Part shown: positions 26,413 to 35,145 of the stretch, piece by piece | Position numbering within the stretch: position 1 is the stretch's first letter | Layout of the letters: every line of letters starts with the position of its first letter | From: Kordiimonas aestuarii | Lineage (GTDB): Bacteria; Pseudomonadota; Alphaproteobacteria; Sphingomonadales; Kordiimonadaceae | Assembly: GCF_025574465.1 (NCBI RefSeq) | Contig: NZ_JAOBPP010000018.1 | Coordinates: 231,473-295,472 of the forward strand | Direction of reading: 5' to 3' | Length of the DNA: 64,000 bases | Notes under the pieces: model-generated | Database searches by the model: none | What the model saw: the letters and a program-made list of their open reading frames with translations, nothing else | What the model was told of the DNA's origin: nothing | Translations under genes and position numbers: made by a program

Positions 26413-27231
26413 ATGACGACAAGGCACCTCTTCATGACCCTAAACAGCCGCATCTTCCCCCTCGCCGGGGTCAAGAACTTTCGCGACATGGGCGGCTACA
26501 GCACGCGGTCAGGGACACCTGTGGCGTGGCGACGCCTGTTCCGCTCAGGCCACTTATCAGACATGACCGACGATTGTGGAACCGAGCTTGTCGCGCGCAA
26601 TATTACCACGGTGATAGACTTCCGCTCGGACGCGGAAAAAAAACGCCACCCAGTGCGCTGGGCGCAGGGCTGGGTGCCAAGGTATCACCCGTTGCCCATC
26701 GGCGGAAACGCAGCGGCATGGGTGCATGAACTGTTTGAACGCCTGTCAGCCAGCCCTTTCCCAGCCGATGACCTCAGGGCGCAATTCATCCTGGCATTCG
26801 AAACAATCCCGCTTAAAAACACCGCTGGCGTGCGGCAGTTTTTCGACACGCTGGTAGATCATGAAGGCGATGGGGCCGCGCTTTTCCACTGTACCGCGGG
26901 CAAGGACCGCACCGGCATCACCGGTGCTCTGCTGCTTCGGGCACTGGGGGTGGGTGACGAACAGGTCATGGAAGATTTCCTGCTGACCAATGAAGCGGTC
27001 GACCTTGATGAGACGAGTGAACGCCTGGCCAGCTGGCTATCATCGCGGGCAGGTAAAACCATTGCCCCAAGGGATGTTTTCCCACTTGTGGGCGTGGAGC
27101 CCGATTTCCTTCATGCCGCCTATGCCGCGATCGCGAAGGAATACGGCAGTGTAGACGCCTATCTGGAAAATGCCCTGGGCCTTACCGCCAAACGCGCTGA
27201 GAAACTGCGCACTTCATTCCTTGGTGGCTAA
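26413..27231 (+). CDS. Tyrosine/serine protein phosphatase (PTP-like, Y_phosphatase3 type)
   Basis: The product of up to 272 residues contains the Cys-phosphatase loop HCTAGKDRTG, with nucleophile Cys and Arg, and the family N-terminus FPLAGVKNFRDMGGYST. A general-acid region with FRSDAEKKRHP follows. These features place it with MptpB/LipA-like atypical phosphatases. No signal peptide is seen. ATG 26434 (MTLNSRIF), spaced well behind AAGGCACC, is an alternative start. It converges on the periplasmic binding-protein gene with an 18-bp overlap. Substrate unknown. Confidence 0.85.
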   Translation: MTTRHLFMTLNSRIFPLAGVKNFRDMGGYSTRSGTPVAWRRLFRSGHLSDMTDDCGTELVARNITTVIDFRSDAEKKRHPVRWAQGWVPRYHPLPIGGNAAAWVHELFERLSASPFPADDLRAQFILAFETIPLKNTAGVRQFFDTLVDHEGDGAALFHCTAGKDRTGITGALLLRALGVGDEQVMEDFLLTNEAVDLDETSERLASWLSSRAGKTIAPRDVFPLVGVEPDFLHAAYAAIAKEYGSVDAYLENALGLTAKRAEKLRTSFLGG

Positions 27232-28575
27232 GGGGTCCAGCGCCACCGGCGTCTGTCTTTCAAGCAGTGTAATCAGCCGGCCATCGCTGTTCAGGCGCGT
27301 GATCGCCGCGTTGATACGCGGCAGCAGGTGCGCGACCGAACGGTGAACCCGGACCTTCTGCTGTGCGCGGATACGTACATCGCCAAGCTCAAAGCTGTTC
27401 GGCGTCCACTGGGTCAATGCGATAAAATCAACGTTGCTGATAATGCCGACATCCGCCCTCCCTGCGAGCAAGAGCTTGAGCACATCTTCAATATTGCGCC
27501 CTGGCACCTCGACGCCAAAAAACGCGCGATCCTGATACTCGAACCCGCCCACGGTGGCGACCCGCAGGAGTTTGAGGTCTTCCGGGACATCAATAGGCTT
27601 GGCCTTGCCGTTTGGGAACACATATTGCTCCCGGGTCAGGTAAAATGTCTCGCTCCAGCGCTGGACTTCAATCTCGGCCGGCCGGTCACGCCACACCGAT
27701 GCCGCGCAACAATCAAGCAGGATGCCGCCCTCGATAAACAGGCGCCGTTTGCGTTCCGGCGGCACGGAAACAAAGCTAGAGCTGATATTTGCTTCGTCCA
27801 AAATGGCGCGCCATGCAGCCTGAAAGCCAACGCTGTCACTTTGCCCAACCTTCAACGAAACTGGCTCATCAGCCTCTTTGACCATCCGCTGTTCTTCGGC
27901 GTCCTTCAGAATTTCTGCGATCCGGCCCGCTTGGCGAAGGTGCGTGATTGCCGCGTTGATTTTGGGTAGCAATGCGGCGTGATCCTTGTGGACCCGCAAT
28001 CTCAGGTCCGCGATAAAATGTGCTTTCCCAAGTTCAAGCGGGCGTGGTTTAAGGCGCATACGACGGTAAAAATCCTGCCGGTTGATCATGCCGACATCGG
28101 CGCGCCCTGCCACAAGCATATCCAGCACATCTTCCATGTCGCGCACGGCAATGGTTTCGCCAAAAAAACGCTCATCCTGATAGTTAAAACCCCGTACTTT
28201 TGCGACGCGCAAGGTGCGTAATACCTCGGGCTTTGCGATGTCGACAACCTGCCCCTTCCTGAAAACATAATGCTCCGGCGAATGATGAAAGGCATCAGAG
28301 AAAAGCTGGACCTCAGCTTCGCCTGGTGCTTGCCGCCAAATGGGAGAGGCGCAGCAATCGATTGCGATCACTCCGTCAAGGAACATGCGCCGTTTCCGGC
28401 CATGGGGCGCGGCAACAAATTCGGCGCTGATACCCGCCTCTGTAAGGATAGCGGCAAACACTCTGGAATAGGCAATTGAATCGCTTTGCCCCACCCGCAC
28501 GGTTGGGGCCTCCGCTGACGCATATGACGGCTCCGTAGATGGGGACAAAAGTCCGGCCAAGCATAATATGGTCAA
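27214..28575 (-). CDS. Secreted protein of two tandem SBP_bac_3-like periplasmic domains
   Basis: The 453-residue product has an N-terminal signal peptide (ILCLAGLLSPSTEPSYASA) followed by two copies of one domain of about 215 residues. Repeat 1 begins VRVGQSDSIAYSRVFAAIL and repeat 2 LKVGQSDSVGFQAAWRAIL. Each carries a Cys-Cys motif (IDCCASPIWR, LDCCAASVWR), an RxxF(F)GE/GVE-type loop, GRADVGxI, and a VHK/VHR...LLPKINAAI tail. The fold is that of family-3 solute-binding proteins, but no ABC permease is adjacent. A single-domain paralogue is encoded immediately upstream. Ligand unknown; both Cys are invariant across the three copies seen here. Confidence 0.8.
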   Translation of the reverse strand: MTILCLAGLLSPSTEPSYASAEAPTVRVGQSDSIAYSRVFAAILTEAGISAEFVAAPHGRKRRMFLDGVIAIDCCASPIWRQAPGEAEVQLFSDAFHHSPEHYVFRKGQVVDIAKPEVLRTLRVAKVRGFNYQDERFFGETIAVRDMEDVLDMLVAGRADVGMINRQDFYRRMRLKPRPLELGKAHFIADLRLRVHKDHAALLPKINAAITHLRQAGRIAEILKDAEEQRMVKEADEPVSLKVGQSDSVGFQAAWRAILDEANISSSFVSVPPERKRRLFIEGGILLDCCAASVWRDRPAEIEVQRWSETFYLTREQYVFPNGKAKPIDVPEDLKLLRVATVGGFEYQDRAFFGVEVPGRNIEDVLKLLLAGRADVGIISNVDFIALTQWTPNSFELGDVRIRAQQKVRVHRSVAHLLPRINAAITRLNSDGRLITLLERQTPVALDPLATKE

Positions 28576-28650
28576 AATCCGTAACAGACGCCTGTCCTTG
28601 AAACTGTTGGTATGCTGGTCCTGTCTAGCATCCGCGACGTTAAGATTTCG

Positions 28651-29364
28651 CTACTGTGGTTCACCCCGTTCGGACATGTCTCTTAGCCGTGCTCCCGTAA
28701 GCCTTGCGATCGTGCCATTGGCGTTCAGCCGCTTGATAGCGGCCTCAACGCGCGGCAACAGATCAGGCCGCGAATTATGCACACGCGCCCGAAGCCCAAG
28801 CCGGTGATATTCGGGGCCAAGCACAAGCGGTAAGGGGGTGAGTTTTTGCCGCCGGCGAAATTCCTGATGATTAGCAATCGTGAGATCCGCCTCGCCCGCT
28901 GCAACAGCCTCAAACACCTCCCCCAACGAGACGCGGGATATCACATCGCCAAAATGGGTGTCTTTCTTATAAGTAAAGCCCTGCACGATACCCACCTTGA
29001 ACGCCGTCAGGTCAAGCGGGTCAGGAATATCATACCTGCGGCCCGCCTGCAGAATGAGATGATCCACGGTGTAAAAAAAGGGTACCGTCCAGAGCTGTGT
29101 TTCTATTTCGTCCGCGCGGTTACGCCACGCTTCCACCGAGCAACAGTCCAGCACAAGCTCGCCGCGCACAAACATATCGCGGCGCACACCACGCGGGGCG
29201 GCGATCAGCTTGGCCTCAATCCCTGCCTCGTTCAAGATAGCATGCCACACATCACGAAACACACTGTCCCCCAACCGGCTGGCCGTCACAGGCTCCGCGC
29301 TATGGGCAAGTGAACTTACCGCCAAAATGGCCACCGTACATACCAGTCGGGATATGAGGTTCAT
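28651..29364 (-). CDS. Secreted single-domain SBP_bac_3-like protein with Cys-Cys motif
   Basis: The 237-residue protein starts at ATG 29364 (MNLISRLVCTVAILAVSSLAHSA in two blocks), an evident signal peptide. The mature domain repeats the pattern of both halves of the neighbouring 453-residue protein: SRLGDSVFRDVWHAIL, LDCCSVEAWRNR, GEADLTIANHQEF and LLPRVEAAIKRLNANG. The frame is open to 29403, but the sdhB terminator lies at 29384-29412, which supports the later start. The gene is 75 bp upstream of the two-domain gene on the same strand, so they may be cotranscribed. Confidence 0.78.
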   Translation of the reverse strand: MNLISRLVCTVAILAVSSLAHSAEPVTASRLGDSVFRDVWHAILNEAGIEAKLIAAPRGVRRDMFVRGELVLDCCSVEAWRNRADEIETQLWTVPFFYTVDHLILQAGRRYDIPDPLDLTAFKVGIVQGFTYKKDTHFGDVISRVSLGEVFEAVAAGEADLTIANHQEFRRRQKLTPLPLVLGPEYHRLGLRARVHNSRPDLLPRVEAAIKRLNANGTIARLTGARLRDMSERGEPQ

Positions 29365-29383
29365 TCGCCGCACTTCCTTCAAA

Positions 29384-29412
29384 CACACAAAAACGGGCGC
29401 CAATGGCGCCCG
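29384..29412 (-). terminator. Terminator of the sdhCDAB operon
   Basis: CGGGCGCC and GGCGCCCG (29394-29401 and 29405-29412) pair perfectly around a 3-nt loop, followed on the minus strand by TTTTGTGTGTTT. Confidence 0.85.
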
Positions 29413-29440
29413 CGTACATAATGTAGCTGAACGCTGGCGC

Positions 29441-30217
29441 CTAGCCCTTGCGTTCCACCATCATTTTCTTGATCTCAGCGATCGCCTTTGCGGGGTTCAG
29501 GCCCTTCGGACAAGCGTTTGCGCAGTTCATGATCGTGTGACAACGATAAAGCCGGAACGGATCTTCAAGATCGTCCAGACGGTCGCCTGTTGCTTCATCA
29601 CGGCTATCAATCAGCCAGCGGTAGGCCTGCAGCAACACGGCTGGGCCAAGGTATTTGTCACCATTCCACCAGTAGCTTGGGCACGATGTTGAACAACAGG
29701 CGCACAGGATACACTCGTAAAGGCCGTCCAGCTTTTCGCGGTCCTCGCGCGATTGCAGGCGCTCTTTCTCAGGCGTGGTGGATTGCGTCTGCATCCATGG
29801 CTTGATCGAGGCATATTGCGCATAGAAGTTACTGAGGTCCGGCACAAGGTCCTTCACCACTTCCTGATGCGGCAGTGGCGTGATGGAGACAGCGCCCTTG
29901 GCGTCTTCGATCGCGGTTGTGCAAGCGAGGCCGTTTTTGCCGTTGATATTCATGGCACATGAGCCGCACACACCCTCACGACAGGACCGACGGAACGTGA
30001 CCGTGCTGTCCATCTCGTTCTTGATCTTGATCAGCGCATCAAGAACCATGGGGCCACAGTTGTCCATGTCCACCTCGAAGGTGTCCATGCGCGGGTTTTC
30101 ACCATCATCCGGGTTCCAGCGATAAACATGGAAGTCCCGGGTGTTGGATGCCCCTTCAGCCTTGACAGTTTTGCCCTTGCCGATACGGGAATTTTTAGGA
30201 AGTGAAAATTCAGCCAT
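29441..30217 (-). CDS. sdhB: Succinate dehydrogenase iron-sulfur subunit
   Basis: The 258-residue subunit has all three cluster motifs: the 2Fe-2S ligands in [13 protein letters not shown] plus a later C, the 4Fe-4S site in [12 protein letters not shown], and the 3Fe-4S site in [17 protein letters not shown]. It passes electrons from SdhA FAD to ubiquinone. It is the last gene of sdhCDAB, 15 bp after sdhA and followed by a terminator. Confidence 0.97.
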   Translation of the reverse strand: MAEFSLPKNSRIGKGKTVKAEGASNTRDFHVYRWNPDDGENPRMDTFEVDMDNCGPMVLDALIKIKNEMDSTVTFRRSCREGVCGSCAMNINGKNGLACTTAIEDAKGAVSITPLPHQEVVKDLVPDLSNFYAQYASIKPWMQTQSTTPEKERLQSREDREKLDGLYECILCACCSTSCPSYWWNGDKYLGPAVLLQAYRWLIDSRDEATGDRLDDLEDPFRLYRCHTIMNCANACPKGLNPAKAIAEIKKMMVERKG

Positions 30218-30232
30218 TGTCTTCGTCCTCCC

Positions 30233-32020
30233 TTAATATACCCGAGCCTTGGGCTTGATATACTCGACCTCTTCCGAGAGCGTGTAATCATGCACCGGGC
30301 GCTCGCCAAGTGTTACTTTTTTACCGTCAAACCAGCCAACGGTGTGTTTCATCCAGTTGGCGTCATCGCGGTCAGGATAGTCTTCATGCATGTGCGCACC
30401 ACGGCTTTCTTTCCGCGCCGCCGCACCGTGCATGGTCAGCACAGCCTGACCTATGAGGTTCTGCAGCTCCAGCGTCTCGATAAGATCACTGTTCCAGACC
30501 AGCGAACGATCCATCGTCTTGAGGTCATCAAAGGATGCCGCCACCGCGTCGATCTTTTTCACGCCTTCGGCCAGCACTTCTTCTGTGCGGAATACCGCAC
30601 AGTTATTCTGCATGACCTTTTGCATATCAAGCCGCATGTCGGCGGTGGTAGTGGAGCCATGCGCATACCGGGCCGCATCAAGGCGACCAACGGCCATCTC
30701 GTCATAACCCTTTGGCAGCGGCGCCTGCGTGGCCCCCGGCTTGGTGATTTCGGCAATCCGGTGCGCGGTCGCACGGCCAAAAACGACAAGGTCGATCAAC
30801 GAGTTGGAGCCAAGACGGTTAGCACCGTGTACCGACACACACGCTGCTTCACCCACAGCAAATAGACCCGGCACGGTTGCGTCAGGATTATCCTTCGTCG
30901 GGTTGATCACCTCACCATGATAGTTGGTCGGGATGCCGCCCATATTATAGTGCACTGTTGGAATAACCGGGATCGGCTGTTTGGTCACGTCCACACCCGC
31001 GAACACTTTCGCAGACTCAGAGATTCCCGGCAGGCGTTCCGCCAGAAGCGCAGGGTCAAGGTGATCAAGGTGCAGGAACATATGGTCCTTGTTAGGGCCA
31101 ACACCGCGGCCTTCCCTGATCTCGTTCGAGATTGAACGCGACACCACATCGCGGCTGGCAAGATCTTTGGCCGAAGGTGCGTATCGCTCCATGAAGCGTT
31201 CACCCTCGCTGTTGATGAGGATACCGCCCTCACCGCGAGCGCCTTCAGTGATCAAGACACCCGCACCGTAAATGCCGGTTGGGTGGAACTGAACAAACTC
31301 AAGGTCCTGCAGACCAATGCCGGCACGCAGCGCCATGCCGCCGCCGTCACCCGTACAGGTGTGGGCAGAAGTAGCCGAGAAGTAGGCCCGGCCATAACCG
31401 CCGGTCGCCAGCGTAACGGACTGTGAGCGGAAAGCGTGCAATGAACCGTCTTCCATATTCATGGCAATAACACCACGGCACGCGCCGCCTTCCATGATCA
31501 GGTCGATGGCGAAATATTCAATGTAGAAGTCACTGTCATACTTGAGTGACTGCTGATAAAGGCCATGCAGCATGGCGTGACCGGTGCGGTCAGCCGCGGC
31601 GCAGGTGCGCTGGGCAGCCGGACCTTCACCAAATTCGGTGGTCATGCCGCCGAAGGCACGCTGGTAGATCTTGCCTTCTTCGGTGCGCGAAAACGGCACA
31701 CCATAGTGCTCAAGCTCATACACAGCCGCCGGTGCCTGACGCACCATATATTCAATCGCGTCCTGATCACCGAGCCAATCAGAGCCCTTGACGGTGTCAT
31801 ACATGTGCCACTGCCATGTGTCGGGGCCCATGTTACCAAGCGATGCCGCGATACCACCCTGCGCCGCCACAGTGTGGGACCGGGTGGGGAATACCTTGGT
31901 GATGCAGGCTGTCTTCAGGCCCGCTTCCGCCAGGCCCATGGTGGCGCGCAGGCCGGAGCCGCCGGCGCCGACAACAACGGCATCATAGGTGTGAACTGTA
32001 ATGGGATAGGCGTTGGTCAT
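30233..32020 (-). CDS. sdhA: Succinate dehydrogenase flavoprotein subunit
   Basis: The 595-residue subunit shows the FAD-binding motif ([20 protein letters not shown]) and the covalent FAD His site ([18 protein letters not shown]). Active-site residues occur in [20 protein letters not shown], and [11 protein letters not shown] in the C-terminal domain. Length is normal. Start ATG 32020 is 3 bp after the sdhD stop, indicating a tight operon. Confidence 0.97.
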   Translation of the reverse strand: MTNAYPITVHTYDAVVVGAGGSGLRATMGLAEAGLKTACITKVFPTRSHTVAAQGGIAASLGNMGPDTWQWHMYDTVKGSDWLGDQDAIEYMVRQAPAAVYELEHYGVPFSRTEEGKIYQRAFGGMTTEFGEGPAAQRTCAAADRTGHAMLHGLYQQSLKYDSDFYIEYFAIDLIMEGGACRGVIAMNMEDGSLHAFRSQSVTLATGGYGRAYFSATSAHTCTGDGGGMALRAGIGLQDLEFVQFHPTGIYGAGVLITEGARGEGGILINSEGERFMERYAPSAKDLASRDVVSRSISNEIREGRGVGPNKDHMFLHLDHLDPALLAERLPGISESAKVFAGVDVTKQPIPVIPTVHYNMGGIPTNYHGEVINPTKDNPDATVPGLFAVGEAACVSVHGANRLGSNSLIDLVVFGRATAHRIAEITKPGATQAPLPKGYDEMAVGRLDAARYAHGSTTTADMRLDMQKVMQNNCAVFRTEEVLAEGVKKIDAVAASFDDLKTMDRSLVWNSDLIETLELQNLIGQAVLTMHGAAARKESRGAHMHEDYPDRDDANWMKHTVGWFDGKKVTLGERPVHDYTLSEEVEYIKPKARVY

Positions 32021-32023
32021 GGC

Positions 32024-32407
32024 TTATCCCCCAAACGCTATACGAAGAACGGAAAAGATACTGAGTGCCGCGATTAGCACACAGGCGAAAGTGATCACCA
32101 GCATGCTGGCGACCTTGGTGCCGTGATCGTGCACATAATCTTCTACCAGCACCTGCAAGCCAAGCCGCATGTGATAAACGAAGTTGGCAACAAACAAGAT
32201 CACCAGCACGGAAGCCATGGGCTGCTTCAGCCAAGCCACCCATTCCGCATGGCTTTTGCCAACGTTGCCGACAAAAGAGATCACCATGAAGATCACGAGT
32301 GGTATATTAGCAATCGCCGTGACGCGCTGCAGCCACCAATGGTGGGTGCCTTCCTTGGCCGACCCAAAGCCGTGCACTTTCGCGAGAGGTGTTTTCATAT
32401 CAGTCAT
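32024..32407 (-). CDS. sdhD: Succinate dehydrogenase membrane anchor subunit
   Basis: The 127-residue protein has three membrane spans (about 33-52, 58-82 and 95-120) and VYHMRLGLQVLVEDYVHD, containing the typical His and Asp-Tyr positions of SdhD near the haem and quinone site. It lies between sdhC and sdhA with gaps of 3 bp. Confidence 0.93.
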   Translation of the reverse strand: MTDMKTPLAKVHGFGSAKEGTHHWWLQRVTAIANIPLVIFMVISFVGNVGKSHAEWVAWLKQPMASVLVILFVANFVYHMRLGLQVLVEDYVHDHGTKVASMLVITFACVLIAALSIFSVLRIAFGG

Positions 32408-32410
32408 GGC

Positions 32411-32806
32411 TTAGATCACCCCCATCACTTTATAAGCTGCATACCAGATCACCAGCGTCAGGAAAACCGAGCCGATAAAGGTGAAGCGCGCCGTCGCAGT
32501 ATTGACCTTGAGGCCATAGAGCTTGCCCATGTCCATAAAGAGGTGACGGATACCACCAAGCAGGTGCTGCATCAGCGCCAGCGTCATGCCAAAAAGCACA
32601 ATGCGGCCAATAACGCTGCCCGCATACTCCTGGACGGTGTTGAAATACTCATACCCTGTCGCCATGGCCACAAACCACCAGGTCAGAAGGATGGAACCAA
32701 CAGCCAGCGCCGAACCGGTCGCCCGGTGGAAAATCGACGCTGCCATATGCCATCCCCAACGGTAAACCTGAAGGTGGGGCGAGAGTGGGCGTTTCACTTG
32801 AGCCAT
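32411..32806 (-). CDS. sdhC: Succinate dehydrogenase cytochrome b556 subunit
   Basis: The 131-residue anchor begins with the family motif RPLSPHLQVYRWGWHMAASIFHRATG, here split as RPLSPHLQVYRW and SIFHRATGSAL. It contains the haem-ligand region LMQHLLGGIRHLFMDMG and three membrane spans. First gene of sdhCDAB. Confidence 0.95.
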   Translation of the reverse strand: MAQVKRPLSPHLQVYRWGWHMAASIFHRATGSALAVGSILLTWWFVAMATGYEYFNTVQEYAGSVIGRIVLFGMTLALMQHLLGGIRHLFMDMGKLYGLKVNTATARFTFIGSVFLTLVIWYAAYKVMGVI

Positions 32807-33120
32807 GAAAAATCCCCTGACATTGATCTTATGGCAGAATTGCTATTTTGGCCCTGCGGCACGCCATATTGCACCGCAGAAAGAATCAGGCATTGTTTTA
32901 GCTCTCCATACGTACCAATCGCAAGAAAGGATTTGGGTTTTAACCCAAATTTCAGTTGCCCGACACTCGCTGCGATAAGTAGAGCCGCTGGTAAAAAGAG
33001 CAAATTTCGCCACTTAGTTTAAAAATAACAACAACCAAATATTGCGCCTATGCTAGGGCTTTGCTACCACCATAACGTTCATGGCGTACGGGTGTTGTAG
33101 TGGTTGGGGGACTATTCAAG
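32807..33120. other. 314-bp divergent gap between sdhC and the S9 peptidase gene
   Basis: It contains a strong 20-bp palindrome at 32931-32950 and a weaker inverted repeat CTGCGG-N14-CCGCAG at 32854-32879 inside the probable sdhC leader. Promoters for both directions must lie here, but no -35/-10 pair is convincing. Confidence 0.6.
32931..32950. promoter_or_regulatory. 20-bp palindrome upstream of sdhCDAB
   Basis: ATTTGGGTT and AACCCAAAT are perfect 9-bp arms around TT. It is 125 bp before sdhC and 171 bp before the peptidase gene. The symmetry is that of a dimeric transcription-factor site; the factor is unknown. Confidence 0.55.
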
Positions 33121-35064
33121 ATGAAGGCTGAGATCGTCCAGGGCTTGTTCCGGCCCCTGTTGCTGGTATTTGGTACCTTGTTCACTTTTACAATCTCCTC
33201 CTTTGCGGGCGCCGCTGACCTGATCCCGATTGAAGCTTTTGCGCGGCTGCCACAGATATCCCAACCCGCACTGTCGCCGGACGGCACGCACATCGCCTAT
33301 CTGGCGCCCATTGGTGGCCAGCGAAACCTTGTGATCATGCCGCTGAACCAGCCGGAAAAGGCGCAAGCCATCCCGCCAGTGGAAGAAACCGACATCATTC
33401 GGTTTACCTGGATAAACAGCCAGCGCATCGTACTATCATACCGGTATACCAACGATATCGGCGCGGCGTATGCGCGGACGGCGCTTTTCAGCGTGCATGT
33501 CAGCAAGCCAGGCTATGTCGATATGGCGCGCGAACCCAAGGCCCATGACGCCAATCCCTACGCGCGGCAACGGCCGCAAATAAGGGATCGAATTATCGAT
33601 ACCCTGCCCGACGACCCCGAGCACTTCCTGCTGGCGATCGATTCCGACTTTGACCACCGCGCCGAAATCCGCAAGGTCAACGTGGAGACGGGTCATTATG
33701 TCAATATTACCGAGGGGTATGAGTGGATCAACTCATGGGTGACTGATCAAAATCACAAATACCGCTTGGGCTGGGGGAAATCTCACAAGGGCACACGCCT
33801 GCTCTACATCGACCCCAATAGCGGCGACGCCATTGATCTGGACAACACAGACTGGTTTGAAAACCGTAGTATTGTGCCGCTCTCATTCACCGCGGACCCA
33901 ACCATTGCTTACGCACTGGAACCCTATCTGGGCGATAAAAAGCGGCTTGTAACGCTCGACATCCTGTCCGGTGAGGTGAAGGATGTCATTTTTGAACACC
34001 CCGAAGTTGAAATAAACCGGTATTTCAGGGACCCGGTAAGCGGACAAATGGCCGGTGTCACGTACACGCAGGACTTGACCCACGCCGTCTATTTCGACCC
34101 CGACCTCACCGCGCTGAAAACCCAACTGGACGGATGGCTACCCGGCGGCAGCAACCGGATCATTTCCTGGAACAAGGAAAAAGGCCTGTATGCCGTCAAC
34201 CATGTCACCGACCGGGAAGACAGTTTTTACCTGCTCAACACTCTAACAGGCGGTGCAAAACTGATCAGTCACGCTATTCCTGTTCCAGCGGACTTGCTGG
34301 CGACAACCAGCCGACACACCATTGAAATGCGTGATGGCCTACCCATTGCCGCCTATCTGACACTACCAAACGACAAAGCGCCAGAACGTTTGCCCATGGT
34401 CGTTTTGCCACATGGCGGGCCGCACGCGCGCGACACCATGCATTATGATTTCCTTTCCCAGTTTCTCGCCAACCGGGGTTACGCCGTGCTGCGGCCAAAT
34501 TTTCGCGGCTCCACCGGTTACGGAGAACGGTTCCGACGACTGGGCCGCGGGCAATGGGGCGGCGCCATGCAGGACGACGTGACGGACGCCACACTCTGGG
34601 CAATCGAACAGGGCATTGCCGACCCGGACCGTATCTGTATTGCCGGGGGATCCTATGGCGGGTATGCGGCCCTGATGGGTGCCATCAAAGAGCCGTCATT
34701 ATATCGCTGCACCGTGTCCATCAATGGCGCGACTGACCTGATCCACCTGACCCGCCGGTTGAAGGATAACTTTCTACTGAAAAAATATGCGAATACCGTC
34801 GGCCTCAAGGGCGAGGGTGCAAAACTGGTTTCCCCATACCACCGCGTCAAGGGCATTAATATTCCCGTCCTGATCATCCACGCCAAGGATGACCCGGTAG
34901 TGCCCTTCGAGCATGGCGAAAAAATGTATAAGGCCCTAAAAAAGCTGAAGAAGAAGGTCTCCTTCAAGGTACTTGAAAACGCAGACCACTATTTCGCCAC
35001 CGAACAATCGCGTATCGAGGTGCTGGCAGCGCTTGAAGGCTTCCTTGCAACGCACCTCAAATAA
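33121..35064 (+). CDS. S9-family (prolyl oligopeptidase-like) exported peptidase, copy 1
   Basis: The 647-residue protein has an N-terminal signal peptide ending near FAGA and a beta-propeller region with the usual LSPDGTHIAYLAP start. The C-terminal alpha/beta-hydrolase domain has the nucleophile Ser in GGSYGGYAALMG, the acid Asp in AKDDPVVPF and the catalytic His in ADHYF. The oxyanion segment HGGPHARD and PNFRGSTGYGERF are also family-typical. It likely cleaves peptides in the periplasm. The start at ATG 33121 gives the best signal peptide; the frame extends to 33100. A paralogue follows after 81 bp. Confidence 0.9.
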   Translation: MKAEIVQGLFRPLLLVFGTLFTFTISSFAGAADLIPIEAFARLPQISQPALSPDGTHIAYLAPIGGQRNLVIMPLNQPEKAQAIPPVEETDIIRFTWINSQRIVLSYRYTNDIGAAYARTALFSVHVSKPGYVDMAREPKAHDANPYARQRPQIRDRIIDTLPDDPEHFLLAIDSDFDHRAEIRKVNVETGHYVNITEGYEWINSWVTDQNHKYRLGWGKSHKGTRLLYIDPNSGDAIDLDNTDWFENRSIVPLSFTADPTIAYALEPYLGDKKRLVTLDILSGEVKDVIFEHPEVEINRYFRDPVSGQMAGVTYTQDLTHAVYFDPDLTALKTQLDGWLPGGSNRIISWNKEKGLYAVNHVTDREDSFYLLNTLTGGAKLISHAIPVPADLLATTSRHTIEMRDGLPIAAYLTLPNDKAPERLPMVVLPHGGPHARDTMHYDFLSQFLANRGYAVLRPNFRGSTGYGERFRRLGRGQWGGAMQDDVTDATLWAIEQGIADPDRICIAGGSYGGYAALMGAIKEPSLYRCTVSINGATDLIHLTRRLKDNFLLKKYANTVGLKGEGAKLVSPYHRVKGINIPVLIIHAKDDPVVPFEHGEKMYKALKKLKKKVSFKVLENADHYFATEQSRIEVLAALEGFLATHLK

Positions 35065-35145
35065 TCACCCGTAAATTAATTCGGGGCAAACAACGCTCCG
35101 ACACCGTATTGATGCATATTTTTATTAACGACAAGGACTTGCCCA

